Positions 45,209-55,900 of a stretch of DNA of 64,000 bases are shown here, one piece after another. The notes beneath the pieces are model-generated. The model saw nothing but the letters and a program-made list of their open reading frames with translations. It was not told the origin of the DNA and ran no database searches. The stretch is from an uncultured Shewanella sp. (lineage in GTDB: Bacteria > Pseudomonadota > Gammaproteobacteria > Enterobacterales > Shewanellaceae). Where the stretch lies: positions 19,974 through 83,973 of the forward strand of contig NZ_CANLKR010000026.1 in assembly GCF_947491715.1 (NCBI RefSeq). The letters run 5' to 3'. The translations under genes and the position numbers were made by a program. Positions within the stretch are counted from its first letter, which is position 1. Every line of letters starts with the position of its first letter.

Positions 45209-46975
45209 ATGACAAGACAATCCGTCAATAGACTGGTCGTTTTCAATTATACATTGATTTTATGCTTGCTCATTACACTCACTTTTAAGCTTCACGCACA
45301 ATCTCATACTCCCCATCATCCGATCTTAAAAAAGCCTAAGCTCATTTTACAAATTACTGTCGATGCCCTTAGAGGCGACTTACTCAATCGATATCAGAAA
45401 AATCTCAGCAAAGAAGGATTTAACCGCTTAATCAATAATGGCATTACTTATACCAATGCCCACTATCAGCACGCAAATACTGAAACCATTGTGGGCCACG
45501 CCTCATTAGCAACAGGCGCTCCACCAGCAATTCATGGCATGATCGGTAATATATGGTTTGATAGAAATCAAAACCGAGTGGTGTATAACATCGAAGATCC
45601 TCATTACGGCTTACTCACAAAGGGAGGAGGTGTTGATCCATTAAATGAAATCGACCCCACACAAAAAGCCGCCAAAAATGAAGGGCGCTCTCCCATAGCA
45701 CTACTCACTTCGACTATTAGTGATGAAATAGCAATTGCCAATCCTCATTCAAAGATCTTTGCCATCTCGATTAAAGACAGAGGTGCAGTCTCCTTTGCAG
45801 GCCAATACGGAAAGGCATTTTGGTTTTCTAAAACCAGTGCTACCTTTGTTACCAGCAACTATTACTATCAAAATTATCCTGACTGGATCGAACAGTGGAA
45901 TGAGCGGCGCCACATTAATCAGTATCACGATCAGCAATGGAAACTTAATCTGCCAGAAAATCAATACCTGCATGCAAATGAGAACGTTGTCACACCGAAC
46001 ACAAATTACAAAACCGACATTGACGGCTTTGGCACTCGATTCCCTCACTCTTATGGCAAAGCTAATGACAAGTCTTTCACTACAAAGCTCACGCTGGGTC
46101 CCGCAGGAGATACATTAACTGCATTATTTGCAAAGGCACTGTTAGAGAATGAACAATTAGGACAAGACGACACAACCGATTACTTATCCATTAGTTTCTC
46201 TTCCAATGATTATGTATTACATTTGTTCGGTCCCTCTAGTCTAGAAGCTGAAGATAACTTACTGAAGCTAGATCAAACATTAGCTAACCTCTTTCATTAT
46301 ATTGATAAACAAATAGGCTTTGAAAATACATTAATTATACTTTCGGCCGATCACGGTGCCCCCGAAGTCCCTCAGTATCTCAAACTTCAAGGTAATCAAA
46401 AAGCCCATTACTTTTCGCCAAAACTTCTCTCTACTCCCCTCTTTTTTTCTAACATCGAAAAACAACTCAAACTGAATAAGGGACAAGGGAAAACACTCGT
46501 TCAACGCTATGCCCACCCATATCTTTACCTCAATTACGATCAAATTAAAAAAAATAAACTTGATATTCAACAAGCACAAGACATATTTGCCACCGAGATC
46601 CGCAAATTGAAAGGCGTGGCCTACGCCATCCCTAGTCATCAAATCGCCTTGGGAGCATTGCCGAAAAATCACATTATGACTCTCATCAATAATAACTATC
46701 ACCGCTCACGTTCAGGCGATATTCATCTCATTTTTTCTCCTCAAACATTCATCAATGAACTTGATGGATTAGAAGTGGCTTCTATGCACGGTTCCCCTTG
46801 GCAATATGATACTTTTGTTCCCATCATCTTTGCGGGTAGCCATTTACAGACAAAAACGGTTAATCGCGCCGTCACTCCTTATTCTATCGCCCCCACTATC
46901 GCCGCTTATTTAGGCATTACTCCACCATCGGGCACCTCAGCGGACAGATTACGTGAAGTGCTTTATCGCCAATAA
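45209..46975 (+). CDS. Secreted PafA-like alkaline phosphatase
   Basis: A 588-residue enzyme of the alkaline phosphatase superfamily. The ATG at 45209 is preferred since ggag lies just before it; the longer frame from 45158 lacks a site. A signal peptide ends near residue 31 (LHA-QSH). Metal ligands are D52 in ITVDALRGD, SSNDYVLHLFGP and SADHGAPE. The nucleophile is a Thr in NTETIVGHASLATG (probably Thr93), matching the Thr of PafA rather than the Ser of PhoA. It should release phosphate from monoesters in the periplasm. The S15-type hydrolase starts 42 bp downstream. Confidence 0.88.
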   Translation: MTRQSVNRLVVFNYTLILCLLITLTFKLHAQSHTPHHPILKKPKLILQITVDALRGDLLNRYQKNLSKEGFNRLINNGITYTNAHYQHANTETIVGHASLATGAPPAIHGMIGNIWFDRNQNRVVYNIEDPHYGLLTKGGGVDPLNEIDPTQKAAKNEGRSPIALLTSTISDEIAIANPHSKIFAISIKDRGAVSFAGQYGKAFWFSKTSATFVTSNYYYQNYPDWIEQWNERRHINQYHDQQWKLNLPENQYLHANENVVTPNTNYKTDIDGFGTRFPHSYGKANDKSFTTKLTLGPAGDTLTALFAKALLENEQLGQDDTTDYLSISFSSNDYVLHLFGPSSLEAEDNLLKLDQTLANLFHYIDKQIGFENTLIILSADHGAPEVPQYLKLQGNQKAHYFSPKLLSTPLFFSNIEKQLKLNKGQGKTLVQRYAHPYLYLNYDQIKKNKLDIQQAQDIFATEIRKLKGVAYAIPSHQIALGALPKNHIMTLINNNYHRSRSGDIHLIFSPQTFINELDGLEVASMHGSPWQYDTFVPIIFAGSHLQTKTVNRAVTPYSIAPTIAAYLGITPPSGTSADRLREVLYRQ

Positions 46976-47017
46976 TCAACCTGTTGGCACACCTATTTTA
47001 AAAGGAATAGCACTATA

Positions 47018-48688
47018 ATGTTCAAACCCTTTGGCATAATATCTATCATCAATATCCTACTATTCTCTTCATTCACCTTTTACTGTCAACCCACTAATGC
47101 CAATGGGCATTTACCCATCATTCGTTTTGCTGCAGGCCTGTTAAACATCGGTATTTTTCCAAAATCGGATGCCTATACAAGTGATGACGATATTGTCATA
47201 ACTACGCATGATGATATTCAATTAACGGCTAATATCTTTGTTCCCACAACATTAACGGCCCTCGCACCAAGTATTATTTTCATTAATAGTTGGGGATTAA
47301 ATGAGTACGAATACCTTCAACAAGCAGCTGAACTAGCAGAAAAAGGGTATATTGTTCTTAGTTATACAACCCGAGGTTTTGGTGATTCAGGCGGTATTGT
47401 CGATACTGCAGGCCCTAAGGATATTAATGATCTACGGAAGGTCATTGACTATTTACTGACGTCTTATCCAGCCGATCCTAACGCAATAGGGTGCGCCGGG
47501 ATCTCATATGGTTCTGGTATTTGTCTCATAGGAGCCTCACAAGATAAACGGATTAAAGCCGTTTCCGCAATGAGCAGTTGGGGGAGCCTAGTAGACGCAC
47601 TTTATGGACACCAAACCCCTCGCTTAGTATGGGGAGAATTACTCACACTCAGTGGTGAATTAACTGGCCAATTGGATCCCATCCTCCATCAATACTGGAA
47701 CAGCATCAAGTCACAAGATTTAAATGCTATTCCAGATATCATTGAGTGGGCAAAAATACGATCCCCCATCAAATATGTTGACAAGCTAAATGACAACCAA
47801 ACAGCAGTGTATTTTGGGAAAGCCTATGGCGATAACCTCTTCCAACCTAATAGTCTACTGTCAATGTTCGGTCAATTAACAGGACCGAAACACATTGACC
47901 TTGTTCCAGGGACTCATGGTAGTGCAGAACTGATTCCAAGCTTGCTCGGCATAGGTGAAAACCCTATATGGAACAACACATATCAATGGTTTGATCATCA
48001 TTTAAAAAATCAGCAAACAGACATAGTCTCTCAATTACCTGTCCAAATGCACGTAAAATTCACTCAAAAAGTCAGCGCCTTTGAAGATTACCCTTTACCC
48101 GATCTTCAATCACATGACTTCCATCTGCATCCTCGCTTTATCAGCGGAGCAGGAGCATTACTCACTCGTCCCTATTCCAGCATTTTTAATCAAGATGATC
48201 GCATCAACGCTTGGGCTGGATCGCTATTTAGTACTCAAATTCCGCTACTATCTCAGTTGCTTGAACAGGTAAACATCCCCATTACAACAAGCATTCCACT
48301 CGCTTCAAATATCCGTAGTGTCTATTACCAAACTACCAAACTAAACAGCAAAATGGAAGTGAGAGGAAACCCCAAAATACAATTACATTTCGTACCTCAA
48401 CATACTCAAATACAACTCATTGTTTATTTATATGATATGGCACCATCAGGCGTTGGCACATTAATTACACATGGTATGATGACATTGCCCAATACAACCA
48501 GCAATGAAACGCAAACATCAACCTTTGAGTTGATCACAACAGCTTATGATGTCCCCCAAAATCATCAATTAGTTCTCGCCATTGATACATTTGATCCCCA
48601 ATACCAACCACCTACATCTGTTCCTTATGATATAGACTTTGTCTTTTCCAAAGACCGTCCATCTATTTTAACGATACCTTCACTGTAA
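47018..48688 (+). CDS. Exported S15/CocE-type alpha/beta hydrolase
   Basis: A 556-residue protein with a signal peptide (~1-29). The alpha/beta hydrolase core has GFGDSGG and the nucleophile elbow GISYGSG (Ser ~167), then a DLVPGTHGSAE segment with the probable catalytic His. The C-terminal ~200 residues form a jelly-roll-like domain as in X-Pro dipeptidyl peptidases and CocE esterases. The natural substrate could be a peptide or ester. It follows the phosphatase with a 42-bp gap, suggesting one transcript. Confidence 0.85.
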   Translation: MFKPFGIISIINILLFSSFTFYCQPTNANGHLPIIRFAAGLLNIGIFPKSDAYTSDDDIVITTHDDIQLTANIFVPTTLTALAPSIIFINSWGLNEYEYLQQAAELAEKGYIVLSYTTRGFGDSGGIVDTAGPKDINDLRKVIDYLLTSYPADPNAIGCAGISYGSGICLIGASQDKRIKAVSAMSSWGSLVDALYGHQTPRLVWGELLTLSGELTGQLDPILHQYWNSIKSQDLNAIPDIIEWAKIRSPIKYVDKLNDNQTAVYFGKAYGDNLFQPNSLLSMFGQLTGPKHIDLVPGTHGSAELIPSLLGIGENPIWNNTYQWFDHHLKNQQTDIVSQLPVQMHVKFTQKVSAFEDYPLPDLQSHDFHLHPRFISGAGALLTRPYSSIFNQDDRINAWAGSLFSTQIPLLSQLLEQVNIPITTSIPLASNIRSVYYQTTKLNSKMEVRGNPKIQLHFVPQHTQIQLIVYLYDMAPSGVGTLITHGMMTLPNTTSNETQTSTFELITTAYDVPQNHQLVLAIDTFDPQYQPPTSVPYDIDFVFSKDRPSILTIPSL

Positions 48689-48700
48689 ATATGTTCTCAA

Positions 48701-48730
48701 TAGACTGTCATGTTTTAGACTGTCATGTTT
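48701..48730 (+). repeat. Tandem 15-bp repeat, two copies
   Basis: The unit tagactgtcatgttt occurs at 48701-48715 and 48716-48730, just past the S15-type gene. It is probably slippage. Confidence 0.8.
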
Positions 48731-48902
48731 TAAACACACTCACTATAAGATAAAAACACAAAGAATCACGTCGAACACTTGTTTATAAGAAAGTTTCAAT
48801 ATATGTTAACTCGGTAAAATGCATCACATCGTTGAGCAATCTAAAAATCGAACTAAAAAAGCATCATTCTTGCTCAAGCTATCTCTATTTTAAGGAATTA
48901 CT

Positions 48903-50024
48903 GTGAAAAAAGTCGTGATAAGCGGTACTGGCCTCTATACACCTGAACATATCATCTCAAATGATGAGCTTGTTAATTCTTTTAATACCTATGTCGCACA
49001 ATTCAACGAACAACATAAAAAAGACATTGAAACAGGAAAAACATCAGCATTAATGGAAAGTAGCAGTGCCTTTATTGAAAAAGCTTCTGGCGTTAAAAGT
49101 CGCTATGTCATCGATAAAGCTGGAATTTTAGATCCTAGTCGCATGAAACCATACATACCAGAGCGCACTAACGAAGAAACCTCGCTGCAATGCGAAATGT
49201 CAATTATTGCCGCTAAAGAAGCACTTAACCAAGCCGGAAAAAGTGTGCGAGATGTTGATATGGTCATTGTTGCATGCTCAAATTTACAAAGAGCCTATCC
49301 AGCAATCGCCATTGAAGTGCAAAACCAACTAGACATTCAAGGCTTTGCCTATGATATGAACGTCGCCTGCAGCTCGGCAACCTTTGGTATACAAGCGGCG
49401 ATGAATGCCATTCAAACTGGCAGTGCTCGATGTGTATTAATGCTCAATCCGGAGATCTGCAGCAGCCACTTAAATTTTTGCGATCGTGATAGTCATTTTA
49501 TTTTTGGTGATGCGTGTACAGCAGTGCTGTTAGAAGAAGCCTCCCAAACAAACAGTCAAACACAATATGAAATTTTAGGGACAAAACTACAGACCCTTTA
49601 CTCCAATAATATTCGTAATAATGCGGGTTTTTTAAATCGATGCGATGATGCAGGTCTCAATCGCCCAGATAAACTCTTTATTCAAAATGGTCGAAAAGTC
49701 TTTAAAGAGGTCTGCCCTATGGTCGCCGACCATATTACAACACATGTAAACAGCCTATCTTTAATGCCAAACACAATCAGTCGATTGTGGCTACATCAGG
49801 CTAACTTAGCCATGAACCAATTAATTGCAAAACGAGTATTAGGCAGAGAGGCTGATAGGCTTGAAGCACCGGTGATCTTAGACCGCTACGCCAATACTAG
49901 CTCTGCAGGATCTATCATCGCTTTTCATTTACATCACACCGATTTACCAACAGGGAGTCTCGGAGTCATAAGCAGTTTTGGTGCGGGCTATTCCATTGGC
50001 AGTGTTATATTAAAAAAATGTTAA
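48903..50024 (+). CDS. 3-oxoacyl-ACP synthase III (KAS III) family protein
   Basis: A 373-residue condensing enzyme that starts with GTG after ttaagga. The catalytic triad is Cys156 in DMNVACSSATFGIQ, His in LWLHQANLAMNQ and Asn in RYANTSSAGS. It is longer than E. coli FabH because of an extra ~40-residue stretch near the N-terminus (QFNEQHKKDIETGKTSALME), seen in a proteobacterial subgroup. It could prime fatty acid synthesis or act in a special lipid or signal pathway. No other fatty acid gene is beside it, so it is not the housekeeping fab cluster copy. Confidence 0.88.
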   Translation: MKKVVISGTGLYTPEHIISNDELVNSFNTYVAQFNEQHKKDIETGKTSALMESSSAFIEKASGVKSRYVIDKAGILDPSRMKPYIPERTNEETSLQCEMSIIAAKEALNQAGKSVRDVDMVIVACSNLQRAYPAIAIEVQNQLDIQGFAYDMNVACSSATFGIQAAMNAIQTGSARCVLMLNPEICSSHLNFCDRDSHFIFGDACTAVLLEEASQTNSQTQYEILGTKLQTLYSNNIRNNAGFLNRCDDAGLNRPDKLFIQNGRKVFKEVCPMVADHITTHVNSLSLMPNTISRLWLHQANLAMNQLIAKRVLGREADRLEAPVILDRYANTSSAGSIIAFHLHHTDLPTGSLGVISSFGAGYSIGSVILKKC

Positions 50025-50102
50025 TTATCTACATGTAGCATGCAGATCAGCCATTTTCCCTGTGCTAATCTTGCTCTTAAGGTATATCGCATTTTCCTTT
50101 AA

Positions 50103-51017
50103 TTACGCTAAGATTTGAGTTGAATCAATAAAGTGATCGATTGCCTCCCTTTGCTGTTCATCATCTAATAAATGTAAATATTGAATAGGATCACCTAATT
50201 CTAATTCAAGTAGGAGTAATTGTTGTGTTTGTTCACAACGGATCATATCAATACGAAACTTATGTGCCTTTTCTCCGGTTAAATGCACTATGCTCTCCAA
50301 TACATTTTGTACCGCTTTTAAATCAGCTTCACAAGGCGTCACTAGCAGAGAGGTACCCCCATGCATTTTATGAGTACGGTGATCCCATTTTGAAGGCGTT
50401 TTTAATACTGCATGTGATACTTTATTATTATAAATAATAAAACTGTATTCACCTTCAATTCTCACATTAGGCAAAAATTTTTGGACCATAATACCTGGTT
50501 GGATCTCGGCAATAAGTGAATTAAATTCATCATCAATTAAATTAACTAAAAAATTGTTTTCACCAAATGTCGCATAGGTCGGTTTGACGACCAAAACATC
50601 ACCCAATTGATATTGCTCAGCGATGTGCATGAGCATTGTTCGATTTTTAATGGGTTCATCCAAAAAGTGGGTCGGAATAACAGGGATCCCAAGAGAGGCT
50701 AATGAGGTTAAATATTTTTGTTTATCCGTATAAAGCTTTAATGTTGCTAAGCCATTAAATAGCTCCACTCCTGCCAATTTTACTTTTTCACACCAAGCTC
50801 TAAACTTATCATAACCACTTGGGTGGCCCACTTCACCAATATAAGCAGCTTTAAACTCTTGCCAATTTATCCCCTCATCTTTATCCCAGCTGATGTCTTT
50901 AACGTGCACATTTTTTGCTTCTAACCCTTGTTTTAATAGTGAAATTTCTTTTTGCCATAATTCTGACGCCTGACTAAATACTTCAGAATTACCAATTACA
51001 GCCACATTATCCATCAT
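50103..51017 (-). CDS. ATP-grasp ligase family protein
   Basis: A 304-residue protein with an ATP-grasp fold. The nucleotide-binding segments include DVLVVKPTYATFGENNF and MVQKFLPNVRIEGEYSFIIYNN, with metal-binding residues in KFRIDMIRCEQ and LLLELELGDP. It looks like the RimK / glutathione-synthetase type that forms peptide-like bonds. Two adjacent ATGs follow aagga. It is convergent with the KAS III gene. The substrate is unknown. Confidence 0.8.
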   Translation of the reverse strand: MMDNVAVIGNSEVFSQASELWQKEISLLKQGLEAKNVHVKDISWDKDEGINWQEFKAAYIGEVGHPSGYDKFRAWCEKVKLAGVELFNGLATLKLYTDKQKYLTSLASLGIPVIPTHFLDEPIKNRTMLMHIAEQYQLGDVLVVKPTYATFGENNFLVNLIDDEFNSLIAEIQPGIMVQKFLPNVRIEGEYSFIIYNNKVSHAVLKTPSKWDHRTHKMHGGTSLLVTPCEADLKAVQNVLESIVHLTGEKAHKFRIDMIRCEQTQQLLLLELELGDPIQYLHLLDDEQQREAIDHFIDSTQILA

Positions 51018-51109
51018 TTATCCTTAACTCAGTCCCTTTACTCTCCATATTATTAAGCATAGTCCGTTACATCCCTCTATGTGACCTAAATATCACCTAC
51101 AAAAACAAG

Positions 51110-52885
51110 CTAAGGTGTATCACTGACCGATTCTAGATCACGCCGTGCAGTAGAAACGGCCTCATTAACGTTAGCTCCTCCTCCAACGGAACGATACAAT
51201 TCCACCATAGCCAATAACTTATCACGTTGAATTTGGCTTAAAGATAATTGAGCGCTGAATAAATTCCGTTGAGCGTCCATAAAATCCAGCGAACTCGCTA
51301 CACCATTAATATAACGTAATCGGGCTAAATGCGTGTACTTAGCGGCCGCATCCACTAAAGTTTGTTGCATTAATATCGACGCTTCAGCCCGTTTATAGCT
51401 TTGAATCGCGTCATTCACTTCAAAATATGCGGTTAAAAGGGTATTGCGGTATGTCAACTGAGCTTGTATCGCTGCTTGCCTTGCAATCTCCACATCAGCT
51501 CTTAAACTGCCCGCGTTATATACGGGTGCCACAATTTCCGTTAACAAAGACCAAAATAACCCTCTACCATTAAAGAAATCCTTAAGGCTATCTGTTTCAC
51601 GTCCATAAGCACCTGTAATGGTAAAAGAGGGAAATAATGCAGAGGTGGCAAGCCCTATGTTGGCATTAGCGGCAATGAGTGCTTGTTCAGCGGCTTTAAC
51701 ATCTGGACGAAACTTCAATAATTGTGAAGGCACACCAACAGTAAACCAAGTTGGAAATTGTGCCCCTCTCTCGGGTAATTGTGCCGTTGCACTTGCCACA
51801 CCTTTACTCTGATTGTGCGCCCTTGCACTTTTGCTAACCGTGCCATCAATCCGCTCTGCAGTTTGGCTAGTATGCTTACGCCCATTCTTTTTCTCCTCAT
51901 CAAAATGCATACTATTATCAAGTGCAGAATTCGTTACTGCATCCACATTGTTATTGTTTTCACTATTTGTAGGTAAAATTAAAGAATAATCGAATTCTCC
52001 AAGTAAAATTCGTAATTGACTTTCTGCAAGTCGCCTTTCTAACACTAAATCAGGTAACGTGGAGAGGGCTGTTTGATATTCAACTTCCGCTTGTTGTACT
52101 TCTAAACCTGAAATCACACCATTTTTATGCCTAAGCAACGCTAATTCATACGCTTTCTTTCGTAGCTTAACGGTATTGGCTGATATTTGGTGCCTTTGAT
52201 GAGTATCGATCCACTCATAATAACGAGTCGCCAAGTCACTAATTAAACTTATATAGCTGTAATGCAACAGCTCTTTAGTTGATAATAGCGTGGCATAAGC
52301 CGATTCACTGCCACGTTGATTACCGCCCCACAGATCTAACTCCCATGCCACCACACCTGATAAGTCAAAGACATTTTTAGCATGGGGACTGGCATTAGTT
52401 ATAGCACTAAGTAGCTCTCTTTCTAAAGAAGAGTCTATCTCAAAAGTGGGATATAAAGCCGCATCAGCAACAACAAAACTTGCTCTGGCTGCTAGCAACT
52501 GCGACTGCATACTTTTAATCGTTAAATTCTGCTTAATAGCATGATGAATTAAGGTTCTTAAATAAGGATCAAGGTAAAAGTCTTCCCATTTAAAAGCAGC
52601 TAAATTAGGGGGTAAACTTTGCATTTGTAGGCTTGACTCAGTATACAAACGGGTCACGCCGTTATGAGTAACACGCTTTGAAGGTAATACCGCATCGACA
52701 TCAATAAAACTAGGCGCAGGAGATAATTCAGGCCTGACATAATCAGGGCCCACGACACAAGAAACCAAACCAATACATAACACTATGATCAATAAAGGCT
52801 TTAGACATACTGAATAATTTAAATATAATCTCTTATGAAATAACCCGTACACAGCGCGCCTCCAACACTCTTTAAAAACAATCAT
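51110..52885 (-). CDS. RND efflux outer-membrane factor lipoprotein (OprM/NodT family)
   Basis: A 591-residue outer-membrane channel, longer than the usual ~470-490. The lipobox LVSCVVGPDYVRPEL places the lipidated Cys near residue 43 after an unusually long N-terminus. Two OEP repeats follow, with typical SLDFMDAQRNLFSAQLSL. About 80 residues (~305-385), Asn- and Ser-rich and polar, are inserted where the first repeat meets VGVPSQLLKFRPDVKAAEQAL. It is the last gene of the MFP-RND-OMF unit. Confidence 0.93.
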   Translation of the reverse strand: MIVFKECWRRAVYGLFHKRLYLNYSVCLKPLLIIVLCIGLVSCVVGPDYVRPELSPAPSFIDVDAVLPSKRVTHNGVTRLYTESSLQMQSLPPNLAAFKWEDFYLDPYLRTLIHHAIKQNLTIKSMQSQLLAARASFVVADAALYPTFEIDSSLERELLSAITNASPHAKNVFDLSGVVAWELDLWGGNQRGSESAYATLLSTKELLHYSYISLISDLATRYYEWIDTHQRHQISANTVKLRKKAYELALLRHKNGVISGLEVQQAEVEYQTALSTLPDLVLERRLAESQLRILLGEFDYSLILPTNSENNNNVDAVTNSALDNSMHFDEEKKNGRKHTSQTAERIDGTVSKSARAHNQSKGVASATAQLPERGAQFPTWFTVGVPSQLLKFRPDVKAAEQALIAANANIGLATSALFPSFTITGAYGRETDSLKDFFNGRGLFWSLLTEIVAPVYNAGSLRADVEIARQAAIQAQLTYRNTLLTAYFEVNDAIQSYKRAEASILMQQTLVDAAAKYTHLARLRYINGVASSLDFMDAQRNLFSAQLSLSQIQRDKLLAMVELYRSVGGGANVNEAVSTARRDLESVSDTP

Positions 52886-52924
52886 TATTTTGTCGATCGT
52901 CCAAGATACTGATATGGCGAAAAG

Positions 52925-55900
52925 TTAAAGCGATTCATTGGAAGTGGTCTCCCCATCAGATCGTTTATTCACTTTAATCGGCAGTTGTTTAACCCAATTT
53001 TTGACTGTGACAAAAAATAACGGAACAAATGTGATCCCCACTGTTGTAGCAAAAATCATCCCATAAAAAATAGGAATCGAAATTGACTGACGACTCACCG
53101 CGCCAGGTCCTGTAGAAATAACTAAAGGCAACACGCCCAAAATAAAAGCAAAAGAGGTCATCAAAATGGGACGAAAACGCATCTGGGCAGCCCTCACAGC
53201 TGAATTTAATAAGTTATGCCCTTTCTTATTTTGCTGCACAGCAAACTCCACAATCAAAATAGAATTTTTAGCCGCCATACCAATCAATGCTATAAAAGCC
53301 ACTTGGAAAAATAAATTACTGTCCATGCCACTGAACCAAGTCCCTAAAGAGGCTCCAAACATTGCAATGGGGGTAATAAGCAACACGGCAATAGGCGTGG
53401 TCCAACTTTCATACAATGCCGCTAAAAAAAGAAACACAAAAACAACAGCCAGTGTAATCGCTATCGCCGTTTGTCCTGTCGCTTTCACTTCTTGATATGT
53501 CAGACCTGTCCATTCATATTTAAATTCATTGGGCAATAAGGCTTCAGCCTCTCGTTCAATCACCTTAATGACATCGCCGGTCGCATAACCTGAGGCGGGA
53601 GTTGCACTGATCGATGCACTGGAAAATAAATTATAATGCGTCACAGCGGCTGGTCCCACAGCATAATCATACTTAGCTAATACTCCCACAGGTACCATAG
53701 CCCCTGTATTTGAACGCACATAATAATTTTCAATTTGACTCGGGTAACGACGATACTCCCCTTCTGCTTGCAACCTCACTCGATACACTCGCCCAAACAA
53801 ATTAAAATCATTAACAGTTGTTGAATCCGTAAAGGTTTTAATGGTGCTATATATATCAGCTAACTCAACACCAATCGCAAGAGCTTTGGTTTTATCAACA
53901 GTTAAGGCTAATTGAGGAATGGCATCTTGAAGCGCTAAGGTCGCATTCGCAATTTCAGGTTGTTTGTTCAACTGATCAATGAGCTCGTTAGCTGATTCTA
54001 ATAATCCATCAAAATTAGCCCCTGAACTATCTTGCAGCTCTAATTCAACCCCCGCACCATTGCCAAGTCCAGGCACTGCAGAAGGTAAGTACAGGTTGAA
54101 CTCGGCCTCTAATACATTCACGAGCCTTCCCCGCAACTCCTTCATCACTTTTTGAACGGTATCATTATCTTGCTTACGCTTATCCCAGGGCTGTAAAATC
54201 ACTTCAAATTCACCATTGGCTTGATTTGATCCTAAACGTCTATTTTCCCCCGCTAATGAAAAAGAGTAGGCAACGGCTGGATGATTTAAGATATATTTTT
54301 CTGCTTTTAGTAATACTGCTTGTGTACGATTCACTGTCGAACCATCGGGTAATGTCACATCGATAAAAAATCGCCCCTGATCCTCATCTGGCATGAAACT
54401 ACTGGGTAAATGGCTCATCAATAGATACACACAAACAATAATCACCCCAAAAAGAGCATAACTACGCTTGTAATGTTGATTTGCCATAATCACGCCAAAG
54501 ACATAACGCCTTGAATTTAAATCTAACTGTTTATTCACCCAATGAAAAAAGCCTTTTTGAGCCACAGGCGTATGAGTTAACAAAATGGCACACAAAGCAG
54601 GACTTAAGGTCAATGCAACTAAAGTAGAAATCAATACCGACACGGTAATAGCAATGGCAAATTCACGATACATGATCCCCGTTATCCCAGGTAAAAATGA
54701 CACTGGCACAAAAACAGCACAAAGCACCAAACTGGTTGCCACTATGGCCCCAGATAACTCTTTCATCGCTCGGCGCGTTGCAGGGATCGGCTCCATGCCT
54801 TCTTCACTAATCAAACGTTCTACATTTTCAACAACCACGATGGCATCATCCACGACAATGCCGATTGCGAGTACTAAGGCTAATAAACTCACTGTATTAA
54901 TGGTAAAACCAAATGCCAATAATGCGGCTAACGTACCGATTAAGGACACAGGGACCGCAATGGCGGGAATTAATGTTGCTCTTAAGTTTTGCAAAAAAAT
55001 AAATACTACTAAAATCACCAAAATCAGTGATTCTATTAGCGTCAACACCACTTCTTTTATGGACTCCTCAATAAAAATGGAAGCATCAAAAAAGATTTTC
55101 CATTCCATTCCTTGAGGAAACTTAGTCGACAACTCATCCATCGTTTGTTTGACTTGCTTAGTCACTGCAAGCGCATTAGCCCCAGGCAATAAAAACACTT
55201 GTAAAATGGTGGCATTATCCCCATTTAGAGCCGATTGTAAGGTATAGGCGGCAGAACCAAGTTCAACTCTTGCGATATCCCTTAGTCGAATTAACGCGCC
55301 ATCTGGCGCTGCTCTAACCACAATTTCCTCAAAATCATGAACACTGCTAAGCCGGCCAGGTGCAGTAATGGGTAAGGTGACACTGATGTCTTTGGTATTA
55401 GGCTGAGTCCCTATGGTGCCTGCAGGAGATTCCGTATTTTGCGCTTTAATGGCATTAATCACATCATTCGTGGTCAGTTTATAGCCAGCCATCTGATCCG
55501 GTCTTAACCACACACGCATAGAATAACTTCGCGATCCGGTATTACGGGTGCCACCCACCCCTGGGATCCGCCTTAGTGCTGATTCAATATTAATACTGGC
55601 ATAATTGCTTAAATAAATTTCATCATAACGTGCATCTTTTGAAGTCAGCGCAAGTTTTAATAATTCTATGGAGGCTTTTTTTGAAACCGAAACCCCTTCA
55701 GTTTGCACTTCAATGGGAAGATCCCCAGTAGATTGCTGCGTCGCATTTTGTACATCAACAGCGGCTAAGTCAGGGTTCGTTCCCACATCAAAGGTGATCA
55801 GTAAACTCACACCACCTGAATTGGTGCTTTTTGACTCCATGTAAATCATGTTAGGTACACCATTAATCTGCTCTTCTAATGGTGTCGCCACAGAATCTGC

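Noticed and set aside
53166..55115. Plus-strand open frames inside the RND pump gene (53166-53495 and 54585-55115)
   Set aside because: They are antisense shadows of a clearly coding AcrB-type gene.
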